A stretch of 64,000 nucleotides of DNA from an uncultured Alphaproteobacteria bacterium (GCA_934254675.1 CAKQLP010000002.1:62001-126000), one strand, 5' to 3'. Shown: positions 7,869 to 16,857, counted from the stretch's first letter. Program-made: numbers and translations. The notes: generated by a model from the sequence alone, not told the origin.

Positions 7869-7956
7869 ATTCAGTCTTATGCCGAGGAGGGGAAAGTTTT
7901 GTCAGACATACTGGAACATCTGATTTATATGAATAATGTAAAAGACGGATACTAAT
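7869..7956 (+). pseudogene. Orphan 3' end of the 9472-type gene
   Basis: 88 bases match 10120-10207 with one difference (T7875 against C10126). It still reads in frame as the last 28 residues, ending LIYMNNVKDGY and stop, but has no start or upstream body. This is a relic of recombination or a lost tandem copy. It runs up to the stop of the opposing gene at 7952. Confidence 0.85.
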
Positions 7957-8572
7957 CAGAGATTTTTAATCCAACGCATTTTTCAAAGTCATCAATGGTA
8001 TTTTGATGAAAATATTTTTCAGAATAAACATTACCTGTTAGGCAATGTAATTTATCATTATTCTCTAATAAGCAATTCATTTTAGATGAATATTGTGAAC
8101 TGCGTGAATCCTTAACTAGACAAGAACATTTTTCGCATTCATTTACATCTACGGTTTTATAATATGTTCCACATAATTCAGTACGATATTCATTATTTTT
8201 ATAATGGCTTAAAAGATATTCTTCATCTTTATGTGTATAACATTTTATATTATTTAAACTTTCGCCATCTATATTTTCACAGAAAAAACTTAAAATTTCT
8301 GTTTGTTTAGTTTGATTATTAGTAATTGTTCCAGAACAGCCAGCTGTTCCGCAATCATCTTCGGAATGCAAAGGACTAAGCCTCCAGAAAACATCTACCG
8401 ATAAAGAATATTGTTTATAAATTCCTGTATATTCGCTTTCTAATTCTGAATTATTTTGACTTAAAATACTAGCTTGTTTCAGAATAAATGGACCACAAGG
8501 CCAATCTTGCGGCAAAGCATAAGCCTTACCGCAAAATATAACCGCAAATAAAATAATCAGACTATTTTTCAA
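7952..8572 (-). CDS. Secreted Cys-rich protein, unknown
   Basis: 206 residues reading from a TTG at 8572; only a weak purine-rich site precedes it. Signal peptide MKNSLIILFAVIFCGKAYA with cleavage before LPQDWPCGP. The mature protein has about 14 Cys, including CGTAGCSG and CEKCSCL, suggesting several disulphides and a periplasmic or extracellular place. No family recognised. It lies opposite to and between the three duplicated-leader genes, so it may be an insertion within the array. Confidence 0.65.
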   Translation of the reverse strand: MKNSLIILFAVIFCGKAYALPQDWPCGPFILKQASILSQNNSELESEYTGIYKQYSLSVDVFWRLSPLHSEDDCGTAGCSGTITNNQTKQTEILSFFCENIDGESLNNIKCYTHKDEEYLLSHYKNNEYRTELCGTYYKTVDVNECEKCSCLVKDSRSSQYSSKMNCLLENNDKLHCLTGNVYSEKYFHQNTIDDFEKCVGLKISD

Positions 8573-8663
8573 ATAATGTACTCTGTTTAGATTTATATTA
8601 AAATAAAAATATAATGAATTAGAAAAGAAAACAAGGAATTTTTAGAGAGGCAAAATAAACCTC

Positions 8664-8789
8664 TTGACTTTGTTTATATTAAAATTATTATAAAAACAAT
8701 TAAAAGGGGAATATCAGATATGAAAAAGGTGTTGTTGTTTTTATTGTCATTTTTGTATGTTAGTAAAGTGGCGTTAGCGGAAGAAATAG
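8664..8789 (+). repeat. Duplicated promoter, leader and signal-peptide DNA, copy 2
   Basis: TTGACT at 8664 and the following AT-rich leader up to AAAAGGGGA are nearly identical to 9416-9470. From 8687 it also matches copy 1, and the match with copy 1 runs through the signal peptide to 8789, after which the sequences diverge abruptly. Confidence 0.85.
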
Positions 8790-9172
8790 AGAAAACTAAG
8801 TTTGATAGTGTAGAGAAACAAATGGATAAATATAAAAATGAATGCTTTAATAAATATGCTTTTCCCAAAGGAATTGATAATTATAGTATGTATAATGATG
8901 ATATCAAAAACGGAGATTTTAGATATCATCAATGTTTAAAAAATGTTATTATTAGAAAAATAAAAGAAATATCATCTGCTGACGATGCGAAACTAATGAT
9001 AGAAGATTTGAACAAAATACAAGATTCTTTTAGTGGCTTTTATTGGACATTGTACAATAGAAAAGATACGGGAGTATTTGGTAGAGGAATAAACGATGCC
9101 GTTCTAGGACGTCGTTTTGAGGACATCCTAGAAGACATTTTGTACTATCAATCTACATATAATATTGATTAA
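8720..9172 (+). CDS. Secreted protein, duplicated-leader family, copy 2
   Basis: 150 residues. The signal peptide is almost the same at DNA level as copy 1, ending SKVALAEE; the mature ~130 residues differ. They share the family's pattern (HQCLKNVI helix, FSGFYW segment, final helix FEDILEDILYY) but lack the CxxxxCG pair. A likely promoter TTGACT lies at 8664 and AAAAGGGGA precedes the ATG. Function unknown. Confidence 0.65.
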   Translation: MKKVLLFLLSFLYVSKVALAEEIEKTKFDSVEKQMDKYKNECFNKYAFPKGIDNYSMYNDDIKNGDFRYHQCLKNVIIRKIKEISSADDAKLMIEDLNKIQDSFSGFYWTLYNRKDTGVFGRGINDAVLGRRFEDILEDILYYQSTYNID

Positions 9173-9328
9173 GGATAATTTTTTAATAATTCTTGTGCTT
9201 TTTTACATTCATCTAAAAATCGTTGTTTTATAGAATCTTGTACTTCAGGTGTGCTTTTACTGAAATATCTTTTGACATTGTATCGTTCGTTATAGATGAG
9301 GTTAATAATATCCTTATTGCTAAGAAGA
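9169..9328 (-). pseudogene. Gene remnant, C-terminal fragment
   Basis: The minus strand encodes a plausible ~52-residue C-terminus with segments YNERYNVKRYFSK, QRFLDECKKAQELL and a stop, but a TGA lies just upstream and there is no start. Base composition and amino acid make-up look like real protein. It is too short for an intact gene and abuts another remnant on the other strand. Confidence 0.5.
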
Positions 9329-9391
9329 GAAGCTCAAACCGCAGAAGATGGAAATACGGCATTAGAAAATAATGCAGAATCGGCTGAGTAA
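9329..9391 (+). pseudogene. Gene remnant, 3' tail of a lost gene
   Basis: Reads EAQTAEDGNTALENNAESAE and then two stops, on the plus strand. It looks like the hydrophilic tail of a protein whose body is gone. The break point with the minus-strand remnant is near 9325-9330. Confidence 0.4.
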
Positions 9392-9415
9392 TAAAGCTTT
9401 TTTGTGTTAAACCTC

Positions 9416-9474
9416 TTGACTTTATTTATATTAAAATTATTATAAAAACAATTAAAAGGGGAATATTGGGTATG
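9416..9474 (+). repeat. Duplicated promoter and leader, copy 3
   Basis: TTGACT at 9416 and the leader up to AAAAGGGGA match copy 2 almost base for base. The identity stops near the ATG, so this gene has its own signal peptide. Confidence 0.85.
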
Positions 9475-10206
9475 AAAAAGGTGTTGTTGATTTTTTTATT
9501 GCTGTGTGGTAATAATGCTTGGGCTGATGTTTGCTATGATATTGGCGAACAGACGGCTGAGAAGGCTTTTAAGCTTATTCAACAGCAAAAAGAAATATAT
9601 GAGTATTGTTCTCTTTGTGATAATGCCAAACCAATTATTATTCCTGTTCAAAATGTAGTTAAAGGAAGTCCTATATCAGTTAATAATAAGAAACTTGATT
9701 TAGTTCATACTTATTACAAAAATAAAGGTAAATTTATAAATTTAGGAGTTGCATCAGGCTGTATTAAAGCCGGAGAATATAATATTGCAACAGAGCTGGC
9801 AGACTTGCCGGTTAAGCAGCCTACTGAAATAGATTATCGTCAAATAAGTCGGCAGCAAATGAAAGATATTTTTGATAAATGCAGTAACTCAGCAAAAAGT
9901 GAAAAATCTACAATATCAGAAATAGAAAAACAAAATAAGCAAATAAATAATTGTTTGATTGAAGTTATCAAAACAGAAATTAAAAAGGGATTTGACAATA
10001 ACCAGCAAGCTCAAATGTTTAGTTATTTGGAGCAAGTTCATAAGTCTGTATTTAATTTCTATTACGGAATAGCAGCCGAGAGCAAATATTGCAGTGGGGA
10101 ATGCGGAATAATGCCAAGTATTCAGCCTTATGCCGAGGAGGGGAAAGTTTTGTCAGACATACTGGAACATCTGATTTATATGAATAATGTAAAAGACGGA
10201 TACTAA
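9472..10206 (+). CDS. Secreted protein, duplicated-leader family, copy 3
   Basis: 244 residues from ATG 9472 (the TTG at 9466 is not conserved). Signal peptide MKKVLLIFLLLCGNNAWA. It is longer than copies 1 and 2, with an extra N-terminal domain of ~120 residues holding CSLC and several Cys; the C-terminal ~100 residues (NNCLIEVIKTEIKKGF, FNFYYGIAAESKYCSGECGIMPS) align with copy 1. The last 88 bases are duplicated at 7869. Function unknown; likely periplasmic. Confidence 0.7.
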   Translation: MKKVLLIFLLLCGNNAWADVCYDIGEQTAEKAFKLIQQQKEIYEYCSLCDNAKPIIIPVQNVVKGSPISVNNKKLDLVHTYYKNKGKFINLGVASGCIKAGEYNIATELADLPVKQPTEIDYRQISRQQMKDIFDKCSNSAKSEKSTISEIEKQNKQINNCLIEVIKTEIKKGFDNNQQAQMFSYLEQVHKSVFNFYYGIAAESKYCSGECGIMPSIQPYAEEGKVLSDILEHLIYMNNVKDGY

Positions 10207-10230
10207 TATAAAATTAATATCCGTCTTAAT
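10193..10230. terminator. Hairpin between convergent genes
   Basis: AAGACGGAT and ATCCGTCTT arms around a 17-base loop, with weak T tails. It lies between the convergent genes ending at 10206 and 10233 and could serve both. Confidence 0.5.
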
Positions 10231-10232
10231 AT

Positions 10233-11369
10233 TTATTTTATTCTAAACCGTTCAAATCTATTAGGTAATCCATGACTATATTCTTTATAGTTGGAGTTGC
10301 TGTTTGTTTCAATTTGATGTTCAAAATCAGCTTTTCTGAAATCAACAATTGCATTGTTGACACGTATAATTTCTTCAGGTGTCAAATTATTTAAAGCTCT
10401 TATTGTCTGAGAACCAAAGATACCATCTTCATCAACTTGCATATTTGTTTGTTGGTTAATGGCTCTCTGAGCCCATTGAGCAGGAGCAGTTGGACTATGA
10501 TTAAAAAATGAATCAAACATTATTTCTTGTAGTGTTGGAGCTATAATTTCTCCAATGCGATATTTATCAAAATAATCCAATCTAGCGATTTGCTTAACTT
10601 GGTCTCGTGTTATATCTTTAATATTATCAGGGTATTGCTCAGCTAATTCAGGATGTGCAATTTTAAATCTCTCCAAGGAACTTTGCTGAATCCCCATATT
10701 AGTAGGAGTATCAATACGATTATTCCTATCTTCATATCCACCTTCTTCTTCTAAGCTTTTATTTATAACTCTATTAAAAATAGCTGCTTTATTGTTTTCA
10801 TTCGTAGTTTGATGATGTGAAACATTATTAAGTGTGGGTACTGGAGTTTTTATGTCATATTCAGAAATAGTACAAGTAGTTTTAGGTCTATTCCAAGAAA
10901 AAGTAGTTTGATTTTGCATTTTATTTGCTTCAGTGTTCCACGGAGTTGGTGTTTGGTTTAATGAAGTGTTGTTATTTTGTGTCAAGATATTATTTGACTG
11001 TCCAAAAGCCGTATTTTGCTGCTGGTTTGTCTGCGGAACCGGGGCTATTGTGCCAGAGTTCTGATACAGTCCATAGTTCTGATTTTTAAGCGAATTGGTG
11101 ACGTTTTCAATATTATCACTGATGTTGGAGGAGCCGAAACCATAGTTATTAGCCGGATTGCCGCCCCAAAAGTTGTTGCTGTACTGCGGATAGTCTTGCG
11201 TTATGCCTTGATTGTTGTAGTTTTTTATCAGTTCATTTTCCCGATTAGTTCTCGCCATTTGATAAGATATTTCATCGCGTAATGAAAAATTTCTGTGGTC
11301 AACGCCGTAAGAATCTATTTTGTTTTCACCATTTTCATAGCCTAATTGAGATTTAAAATTTCTGTACAT
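10233..11369 (-). CDS. GH108-like N-acetylmuramidase with Asn/Gln-rich N-terminus
   Basis: 378 residues from ATG 11369, preceded by TTGGAGAAAAAT (a TTG 12 bases further up is the other choice). Residues ~1-190 are low-complexity, rich in Asn and Gln with Tyr, Gly and Pro. Residues ~205-345 match the GH108 lysozyme plan: a catalytic Glu in EEEGGYEDRNN, then TNMGI, ITRDQVKQIARLDYFDKY, and a PG_binding_3-like end with AQWAQRAINQ, VDEDGIFGSQT and ALNNL. GH108 enzymes cut the glycan of peptidoglycan and are often phage endolysins. No signal peptide and no holin or phage genes nearby, so the export route and role (effector, domesticated endolysin) are open. Confidence 0.75.
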   Translation of the reverse strand: MYRNFKSQLGYENGENKIDSYGVDHRNFSLRDEISYQMARTNRENELIKNYNNQGITQDYPQYSNNFWGGNPANNYGFGSSNISDNIENVTNSLKNQNYGLYQNSGTIAPVPQTNQQQNTAFGQSNNILTQNNNTSLNQTPTPWNTEANKMQNQTTFSWNRPKTTCTISEYDIKTPVPTLNNVSHHQTTNENNKAAIFNRVINKSLEEEGGYEDRNNRIDTPTNMGIQQSSLERFKIAHPELAEQYPDNIKDITRDQVKQIARLDYFDKYRIGEIIAPTLQEIMFDSFFNHSPTAPAQWAQRAINQQTNMQVDEDGIFGSQTIRALNNLTPEEIIRVNNAIVDFRKADFEHQIETNSNSNYKEYSHGLPNRFERFRIK

Positions 11370-11603
11370 ATTTTTCTCCAAATTTTATTGTTTTTAGCTT
11401 ATTAAATAATTTATTTCTTATTATATACGCGCGCAAAATTAAACCGCAAAGCCTTAATCAGCTGCAATCATAAAACAAGATAAATTATTTTAATGTGGTA
11501 TTATTATCATAAATATCTTTTAAAGTCAAGTTTAAAATAAGAAAAATATAAAATATTCTAATTATGTAAAATAAATATATTATTCTATAGGTGGAAACAT
11601 AAC

Positions 11604-11647
11604 TTGACAGAAACTTGTTTATGTAATACAATTAAACAAATGTTTAA
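11604..11647 (+). promoter_or_regulatory. Promoter with ArsR/SmtB-like operator
   Basis: TTGACA at 11604, 17-base spacer, TACAAT at 11627-11632. Directly after it is a perfect palindrome TTAAACA-AA-TGTTTAA (11632-11647) covering the start point. The placing and shape fit a SmtB/ArsR-type repressor site. The ArsR gene at 7030 is a candidate regulator (inference). Confidence 0.65.
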
Positions 11648-11668
11648 TCGTTTAATCTGGAGGGTAAA

Positions 11669-11884
11669 ATGCGAAAAACATATCAATTGGAAGATTTGGA
11701 TTGCGCCGTGTGTGCGGAAAAAATGGAAAAAGCCATAAAAGAACTTGAAGGAATTGAGTATGCCAATGTTAATTTTATAACACAAAAAATGACGATTGAA
11801 ACAAGTCAGAACATTGAGGAAATGATGGAGAAAATTGTGAAATTAGTGGCAAAAATCGAACCCGACTGCACAATTGTATTATAG
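11669..11884 (+). CDS. HMA-domain metal-binding protein
   Basis: 71 residues, one ferredoxin-like heavy-metal-associated domain. The metal loop is LDCAVCAEKM with Cys12 and Cys15. The Asp before the first Cys and the absence of a Met-x-Cys copper loop resemble N-terminal domains of Zn/Cd ATPases. CTGGAGGG precedes the ATG. It is 8 bases from the P-type ATPase, and looks like that pump's N-terminal domain encoded as a separate chain, delivering metal or regulating it. Confidence 0.85.
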   Translation: MRKTYQLEDLDCAVCAEKMEKAIKELEGIEYANVNFITQKMTIETSQNIEEMMEKIVKLVAKIEPDCTIVL

Positions 11885-11892
11885 GTGGACAG

Positions 11893-13737
11893 ATGACTAA
11901 AAAATTACGTAAATTATTAAATAAAATTATCATCGCGGCAGCGTTTTTCGGCTTTGCTTTTCTGCCGTTTCCGCCGCTCGTGACACTGCTTTGTTTTGCT
12001 GTGTCTTATGGCATTGTCGGGTTGCCGATTATAAAGAAAGCCGTGAATAATATTAAAAACGGCGAAGTTTTTGATGAAAATTTTTTAATGACAATTGCCA
12101 CTTTGGGGGCTGTCGCTTTGGGCGAATATCCCGAAGCGGTGGCTGTTATGCTGTTTTTCCAGATAGGAGAGTTTTTTCAAAGCTACGCGGTTAACCGCTC
12201 TCGCAAATCTATTGCCGCTTTGATGAATATTCGGCCAGATTTTGCCAGAATACAGAAAAACGGCGAATGGATAAAAGTTAGTCCGGAAGAAGTAAAAAAA
12301 GGCGAGGTTATAGAAATTTATTCGGGTGAAAAAATTCCGCTAGATGGTGTGATTATCAGCGGAGTTTCCAGTTTGGACACATCTTCTTTGACAGGTGAAA
12401 CGTTGCCGCGTGAAGTAAAAAAAGGCGACAATGTTTTGAGCGGGAGCATCAATTTAGGCGGTGTTTTGTCGGTTAAAACCACAAGCGTTTATGCGGAATC
12501 CACAGTGGCTAAAATTTTAGATTTGGTGGAAAACGCCTCTTCTAAAAAAGCCGAGGTTGAAAACTTTATTTCAAAATTTGCGCGTTGGTACACGCCATCG
12601 GTGGTGATTGTGGCCGTTTTGTTGGCTTTTTTGCCGCCGGTATTCGGTGAAAGCTTGTCGGTTTGGGTATATCGCGCCATTACATTTTTGGTAATTTCCT
12701 GTCCTTGCGCGTTGGTGATATCTATCCCGCTCAGCTTTTTTGGCGGAATTGGCGCGGCTTCCAAATGTGGGATTTTGATAAAAGGCAGTAATTATTTAGA
12801 GGCGTTGGCGCAAACTGAAATCGTGGTGTTTGATAAAACCGGAACTTTAACCAAAGGCGAATTTGCGGTTGCGGAAATTAAGCCGGAAAATAATATTTCC
12901 AGCGCGGAATTGTTGGAAATTGCCGCACATTTGGAAGCCTTTTCGGCGCATCCGATAGCGATTTCAATAAAAAAAGCTTATGGCAAAAAGCCTGATTTGC
13001 AACGGGTGTCCGATGTTAGAGATTATTTCGGTAAAGGTGTTTGCGGAAATTTTGATAAAGATGAAATTGTATTAGGAAACGCGCAAATAATGCGGGATAA
13101 AAGGGTGAAAGTACCGGAAGTTAACTCAACCGGAACTATTGTTTATGTGCTGAAAAACGGACATTATCTAGGCTGTATTATTATTGAAGATAAAATCAAA
13201 GATGACGCACTATCCGCCATTAGACAACTGAAAAAATTGGGTGTTTCGCAAACTGTTATGTTGACCGGAGATAGAGAAAATAACGCTCAAAGCGTGGCGC
13301 AGAATCTTAATTTAGATAAATATTGTGCCGAATTGCTTCCGGCTGACAAAGTGCAAAAATTTGAGGAACTATTAGAAACTAAAAATTCCAAAGGAAAAGT
13401 TTTGTTTGTGGGAGATGGTATTAACGACGCGCCGGTTTTGGCTCGTTCGGATATCGGGGTGGCAATGGGCGGAATTGGCTCTGACGCGGCAATAGAGGCG
13501 GCTGATGTGGTGATTATGACCGACGAACCTTCAAAAATAGCCAAAGCTATTGAAATTTCGCAAAAAACATTGCGTTTGGTGCACGAAAACGTGGTGTTTA
13601 TTTTGGCGGTGAAATTTGCGGTATTGGGTTTGGGGGCTATTGGCTATGCTTCTATTTGGGCGGCCGTGTTTGCCGATGTCGGGGTTTCTGTGCTCTCCAT
13701 TTTGAACGCTATGCGCGCTTTAAGATTTTATAAATAG
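11893..13737 (+). CDS. Heavy-metal P1B-type ATPase (Zn/Cd/Pb export type)
   Basis: 614 residues, short for the family because the HMA domain is on the separate preceding protein. Visible are the actuator SLTGET (165-170), the membrane metal site SCPCALVIS (CPC at 270-272), the phosphorylated Asp in FDKTGTLT (314), HPIAISI in the nucleotide domain, and GDGINDAPVLA. The last helices carry DVGVSVLSILNAMRAL, the pattern of Zn/Cd/Pb pumps rather than copper pumps. Inner membrane efflux driven by ATP. Likely co-transcribed with the HMA gene and derepressed by metal. Confidence 0.93.
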   Translation: MTKKLRKLLNKIIIAAAFFGFAFLPFPPLVTLLCFAVSYGIVGLPIIKKAVNNIKNGEVFDENFLMTIATLGAVALGEYPEAVAVMLFFQIGEFFQSYAVNRSRKSIAALMNIRPDFARIQKNGEWIKVSPEEVKKGEVIEIYSGEKIPLDGVIISGVSSLDTSSLTGETLPREVKKGDNVLSGSINLGGVLSVKTTSVYAESTVAKILDLVENASSKKAEVENFISKFARWYTPSVVIVAVLLAFLPPVFGESLSVWVYRAITFLVISCPCALVISIPLSFFGGIGAASKCGILIKGSNYLEALAQTEIVVFDKTGTLTKGEFAVAEIKPENNISSAELLEIAAHLEAFSAHPIAISIKKAYGKKPDLQRVSDVRDYFGKGVCGNFDKDEIVLGNAQIMRDKRVKVPEVNSTGTIVYVLKNGHYLGCIIIEDKIKDDALSAIRQLKKLGVSQTVMLTGDRENNAQSVAQNLNLDKYCAELLPADKVQKFEELLETKNSKGKVLFVGDGINDAPVLARSDIGVAMGGIGSDAAIEAADVVIMTDEPSKIAKAIEISQKTLRLVHENVVFILAVKFAVLGLGAIGYASIWAAVFADVGVSVLSILNAMRALRFYK

Positions 13738-13749
13738 CAATTTTTTTTA

Positions 13750-13780
13750 GATACAGCCTTTCAAAAAGAAAGGCTGTATC
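13750..13780. terminator. Hairpin between convergent genes
   Basis: A perfect 13-base stem, GATACAGCCTTTC and its complement, loop AAAAA. T-rich sequence follows on the plus strand. It separates the ATPase from the autotransporter. Confidence 0.75.
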
Positions 13781-13788
13781 TGATTTTA

Positions 13789-16700
13789 TTAAAAATTATA
13801 TTTTAAATTAACATATCCTGTATGACTGATAAAATCTTTCCTAAATTTCCCTTCATATCCAATATCACTTTCAATGTTATCAGATAAGTTAAAAGAGGTC
13901 TTTACTCCTGCTTCCAGTCCAAATTGTTTTAAGTTTTTTCCTTCTATAAAATAAGTTGAACCATTAGACAGAGATACAAAAGAATTTTCTTTATCAGTTA
14001 CAATATCATATGTTGCGGTTAAATGAATTTCCGGACGCCAGTAAAGTACACTTTTTTCAAAACAGTTATAGATGTTCTTGCTTAATTTTATTCCTCCTAA
14101 AGCCGTTAAATAATTTAAATTATCCGATGATACTTTCTGACCAATTTGATCTGTGTAACTATTTCTGCGAACATTATTATAGCGTAGTCCTGTTTCCGGG
14201 GTAATCTTAAAATCATAAATGTACGCATCATATCCAGTTATGGCGTTAGCAGCAAGATTTTTTACATTATACTTAGCTGTATAATGGTTGTTTATAATAA
14301 ATTTTTTTTCATTATAGTCAGACCAGTTATATATTGTCGCAAGATGCGCAAACCAATTATTTGGTTTATATTCTCCGTAAACAAAAGCCGTATTCGTATC
14401 AACATCAGCTTTTCTTTCATACGCATTTATTTTGTCTGTTGTAAAAGCATAACCTATGCCGCTTTTTATTGTGTCGGTCAACTTTTTTTCTGCTCCGAGC
14501 ATTATTCCAGAACTTTTAATATTAAAGCCGTAAATTTTGCCCATATCGTTTATTTTGGAATAGTTACCCAAAATTTGAACGAATACGGAGCCGTCATTAA
14601 ATATATTATCTCCAGATGATAATCCATATTTACGATTTTTCGAAGAACTGTGAAGCCGATTTTCGATATTGTCAAAAATCTGATTATTTTTCAATAACAT
14701 CATAGATTGTAAAACCGGACTGTCATTTGGAGCTAAGGACGTTAAGGCTTTATTCAGTTGAGACGCGTTATTTTGTGCTAAATCCGCTAAATTGTCAGCC
14801 AGTTGTTTCTGAATTCCGTCAGAAAATCTGTTATCGTCTATCCAAGCTTTTGCGGTGTTTTCATTGTTTGTTGTTCCGCCATTTTCGCGACTAACATCGC
14901 TTGCTTTTCGTTTAAGGCTGACAATGTAATCTCCGGCAGTTGAACTTTTTTCAAAATGATACATATTGTTATCATAAACAGATGATAAATTGTCAACAAA
15001 CGGATTTGCGCTGGAAAAAACGGAAATCGTTTTTTGGTTATTTGATATATCAACTAAGCCTTGAGCCAGTGTTAAATTTAATGTTCCACCATTTAAAACC
15101 AGCTTGTCAGCATATAAAGAACCATTTTTATCCGTATTTACGGTTATATTTAGCATAGAGCCTTTGTTAAATTCCGCCTGCTTTAGAGTTATATGCTGTG
15201 TATCGATGTCTAAAATACCGCCATTAGCCTGAAATGTTTCAACAGATTTGAGTTCATCTCCGTTTTTAAGCTTTAGAACTCCGTTTTGCAAAGCAACGTT
15301 GTTTGCTGTAACATCAGCATTGAAGGATATATTTTTAGTCCCATTCAAAAAAATTGTACCATTTCCTGTTATTGCGGAATCAAAGATTATATTATGGTTT
15401 TCCGCATTTAATGTTAGAATGCCGTTATTGATAATTGCGGCACCGTTAAAACCATAAAAAGATGTATCCGTGACAAACATTTCTTGTGTCGGTGATAAGG
15501 AGATTCCCTTGAAATTATTTCCATTGACAGATTTTCCGCTACTACCGATAACCAATTCTGTTCCGGTTAATGCTCCTAAGTCACCGGAAAGAATTTCATC
15601 TTTTCCCATAACAAAGGATTTTTGTGCATTGGTGAAATGAACAGCCGTTTCAAGAGTGTTATCTTTGCCGAATTTTATTTTGTTTGCAACTGTGTCCACC
15701 ATATATAGATAAGAATGATGCACATTTTCGCCGACAGTAATATCTAGAATATTGTTTAGTTTTATCAAATTGTTTTTAGTATCAATGGAAATTTCTGTAA
15801 TGTTTTGGTCTGCATCATTCAAGATATTTAACTTTTTTAGTTCTAAATAATTAGTGTTTGTTGTAGCGTTTGCCGTAAAAGAATCTAAAGTTTTCTGTTG
15901 CAAATCAATGTCAAGACCGATAGAGGCATTGTTGTGCAAGATTATGTCACTTAAATCTGTGTTTTTGATATTGTTATCACTTAAATCAATAAATCCGCCA
16001 TAAATGTTAAATTTTGTTCCGGAAACAAGAGAGCCATAATAATCAAGGTTGTTTTGAGTGTTGTGTCCAAATTTTAATGTGCCATTGTATAAATTTAGTT
16101 CGTTTACGCCGATGGCGTTATTAAATTCCACAACACCGTTTGTGGGAGCAATATCTGAATTATCTTGGGCAACACTGATATCTATATTATCTTTGTTTAT
16201 ATTTATGATTGAATCTGATTGAGATAAAGCATCTTTTATTCCTTCAATGCCGTCATTAAAAGTGATATTTTTTTCACCGGCATTTAAATTGATTGTTCCG
16301 CCGGTGGTTTTTATGGCGTTTGATTTGCCATTTGCAATATTACCGGTGAATTCTGTGGCTGAATCTTTTGCATAAATATTTATATTGCCTCCCCAATTGT
16401 AGATGGCTCCACCTTCTGTTGTCGCCGAATTATTTAAAAAAGAGCCGCTGAGGCGATTTAGATTGCCCATATAATTTGTAATAACACCGCCTTGGCCTGA
16501 GGTGGTGTTATTAAAACTTTTGAAATTAGTGTTTGTGATATATAAATTTTGCGTTACACCCATACCTGAAATAATCAGTCCTTGATTAGTGTTGTTACCA
16601 ACAACGGTATAATTATTTCCCTGAATAGATAAAGATTGTCCATTAAGCGGGTTCAAATTTCCAGATAAATTTTCATCGCTTGTAAGTTCATAGGTTTTAT

Positions 16701-16857
16701 CTGTTGATTGATTATCATCAACGGCTTTGGCTAAAGAACTGTAAGCGTGAGCAGACGCCGATATTGTTATAAAAGCAATGTTAATAATTGCGCACTTTTT
16801 TAAAACGGAAATATATTGTTTTTTTAATAAACCCAGAGCTTTTCTAGTGTACCGCAT
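13789..16857 (-). CDS. Autotransporter (type Va), large passenger
   Basis: 1022 residues. Extended signal peptide (residues ~1-38, ending ASAHA). The passenger (~40-700) is Asn-, Gly- and Thr-rich with short beta repeats and GGAI/FxxN-like motifs (FLNNSATTEGGAIYNWGG, FTGNIANG), like Pmp-type surface proteins, and would fold as a beta-helix. The last ~270 residues are an autotransporter barrel: FVQILGNYSKI, GFNIKSSGIMLGAEKKL, and the terminal aromatic in LKYNF. AGGAGAATAA precedes the ATG. Outer membrane, exposed to the surface; probably an adhesin, but the target cannot be told. Confidence 0.88.
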   Translation of the reverse strand: MRYTRKALGLLKKQYISVLKKCAIINIAFITISASAHAYSSLAKAVDDNQSTDKTYELTSDENLSGNLNPLNGQSLSIQGNNYTVVGNNTNQGLIISGMGVTQNLYITNTNFKSFNNTTSGQGGVITNYMGNLNRLSGSFLNNSATTEGGAIYNWGGNINIYAKDSATEFTGNIANGKSNAIKTTGGTINLNAGEKNITFNDGIEGIKDALSQSDSIININKDNIDISVAQDNSDIAPTNGVVEFNNAIGVNELNLYNGTLKFGHNTQNNLDYYGSLVSGTKFNIYGGFIDLSDNNIKNTDLSDIILHNNASIGLDIDLQQKTLDSFTANATTNTNYLELKKLNILNDADQNITEISIDTKNNLIKLNNILDITVGENVHHSYLYMVDTVANKIKFGKDNTLETAVHFTNAQKSFVMGKDEILSGDLGALTGTELVIGSSGKSVNGNNFKGISLSPTQEMFVTDTSFYGFNGAAIINNGILTLNAENHNIIFDSAITGNGTIFLNGTKNISFNADVTANNVALQNGVLKLKNGDELKSVETFQANGGILDIDTQHITLKQAEFNKGSMLNITVNTDKNGSLYADKLVLNGGTLNLTLAQGLVDISNNQKTISVFSSANPFVDNLSSVYDNNMYHFEKSSTAGDYIVSLKRKASDVSRENGGTTNNENTAKAWIDDNRFSDGIQKQLADNLADLAQNNASQLNKALTSLAPNDSPVLQSMMLLKNNQIFDNIENRLHSSSKNRKYGLSSGDNIFNDGSVFVQILGNYSKINDMGKIYGFNIKSSGIMLGAEKKLTDTIKSGIGYAFTTDKINAYERKADVDTNTAFVYGEYKPNNWFAHLATIYNWSDYNEKKFIINNHYTAKYNVKNLAANAITGYDAYIYDFKITPETGLRYNNVRRNSYTDQIGQKVSSDNLNYLTALGGIKLSKNIYNCFEKSVLYWRPEIHLTATYDIVTDKENSFVSLSNGSTYFIEGKNLKQFGLEAGVKTSFNLSDNIESDIGYEGKFRKDFISHTGYVNLKYNF

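Noticed and set aside
10233..11369. Prophage
   Set aside because: Only one endolysin-like gene; no structural, integrase or packaging genes and no attachment sites. The DUF5131 gene is far away.
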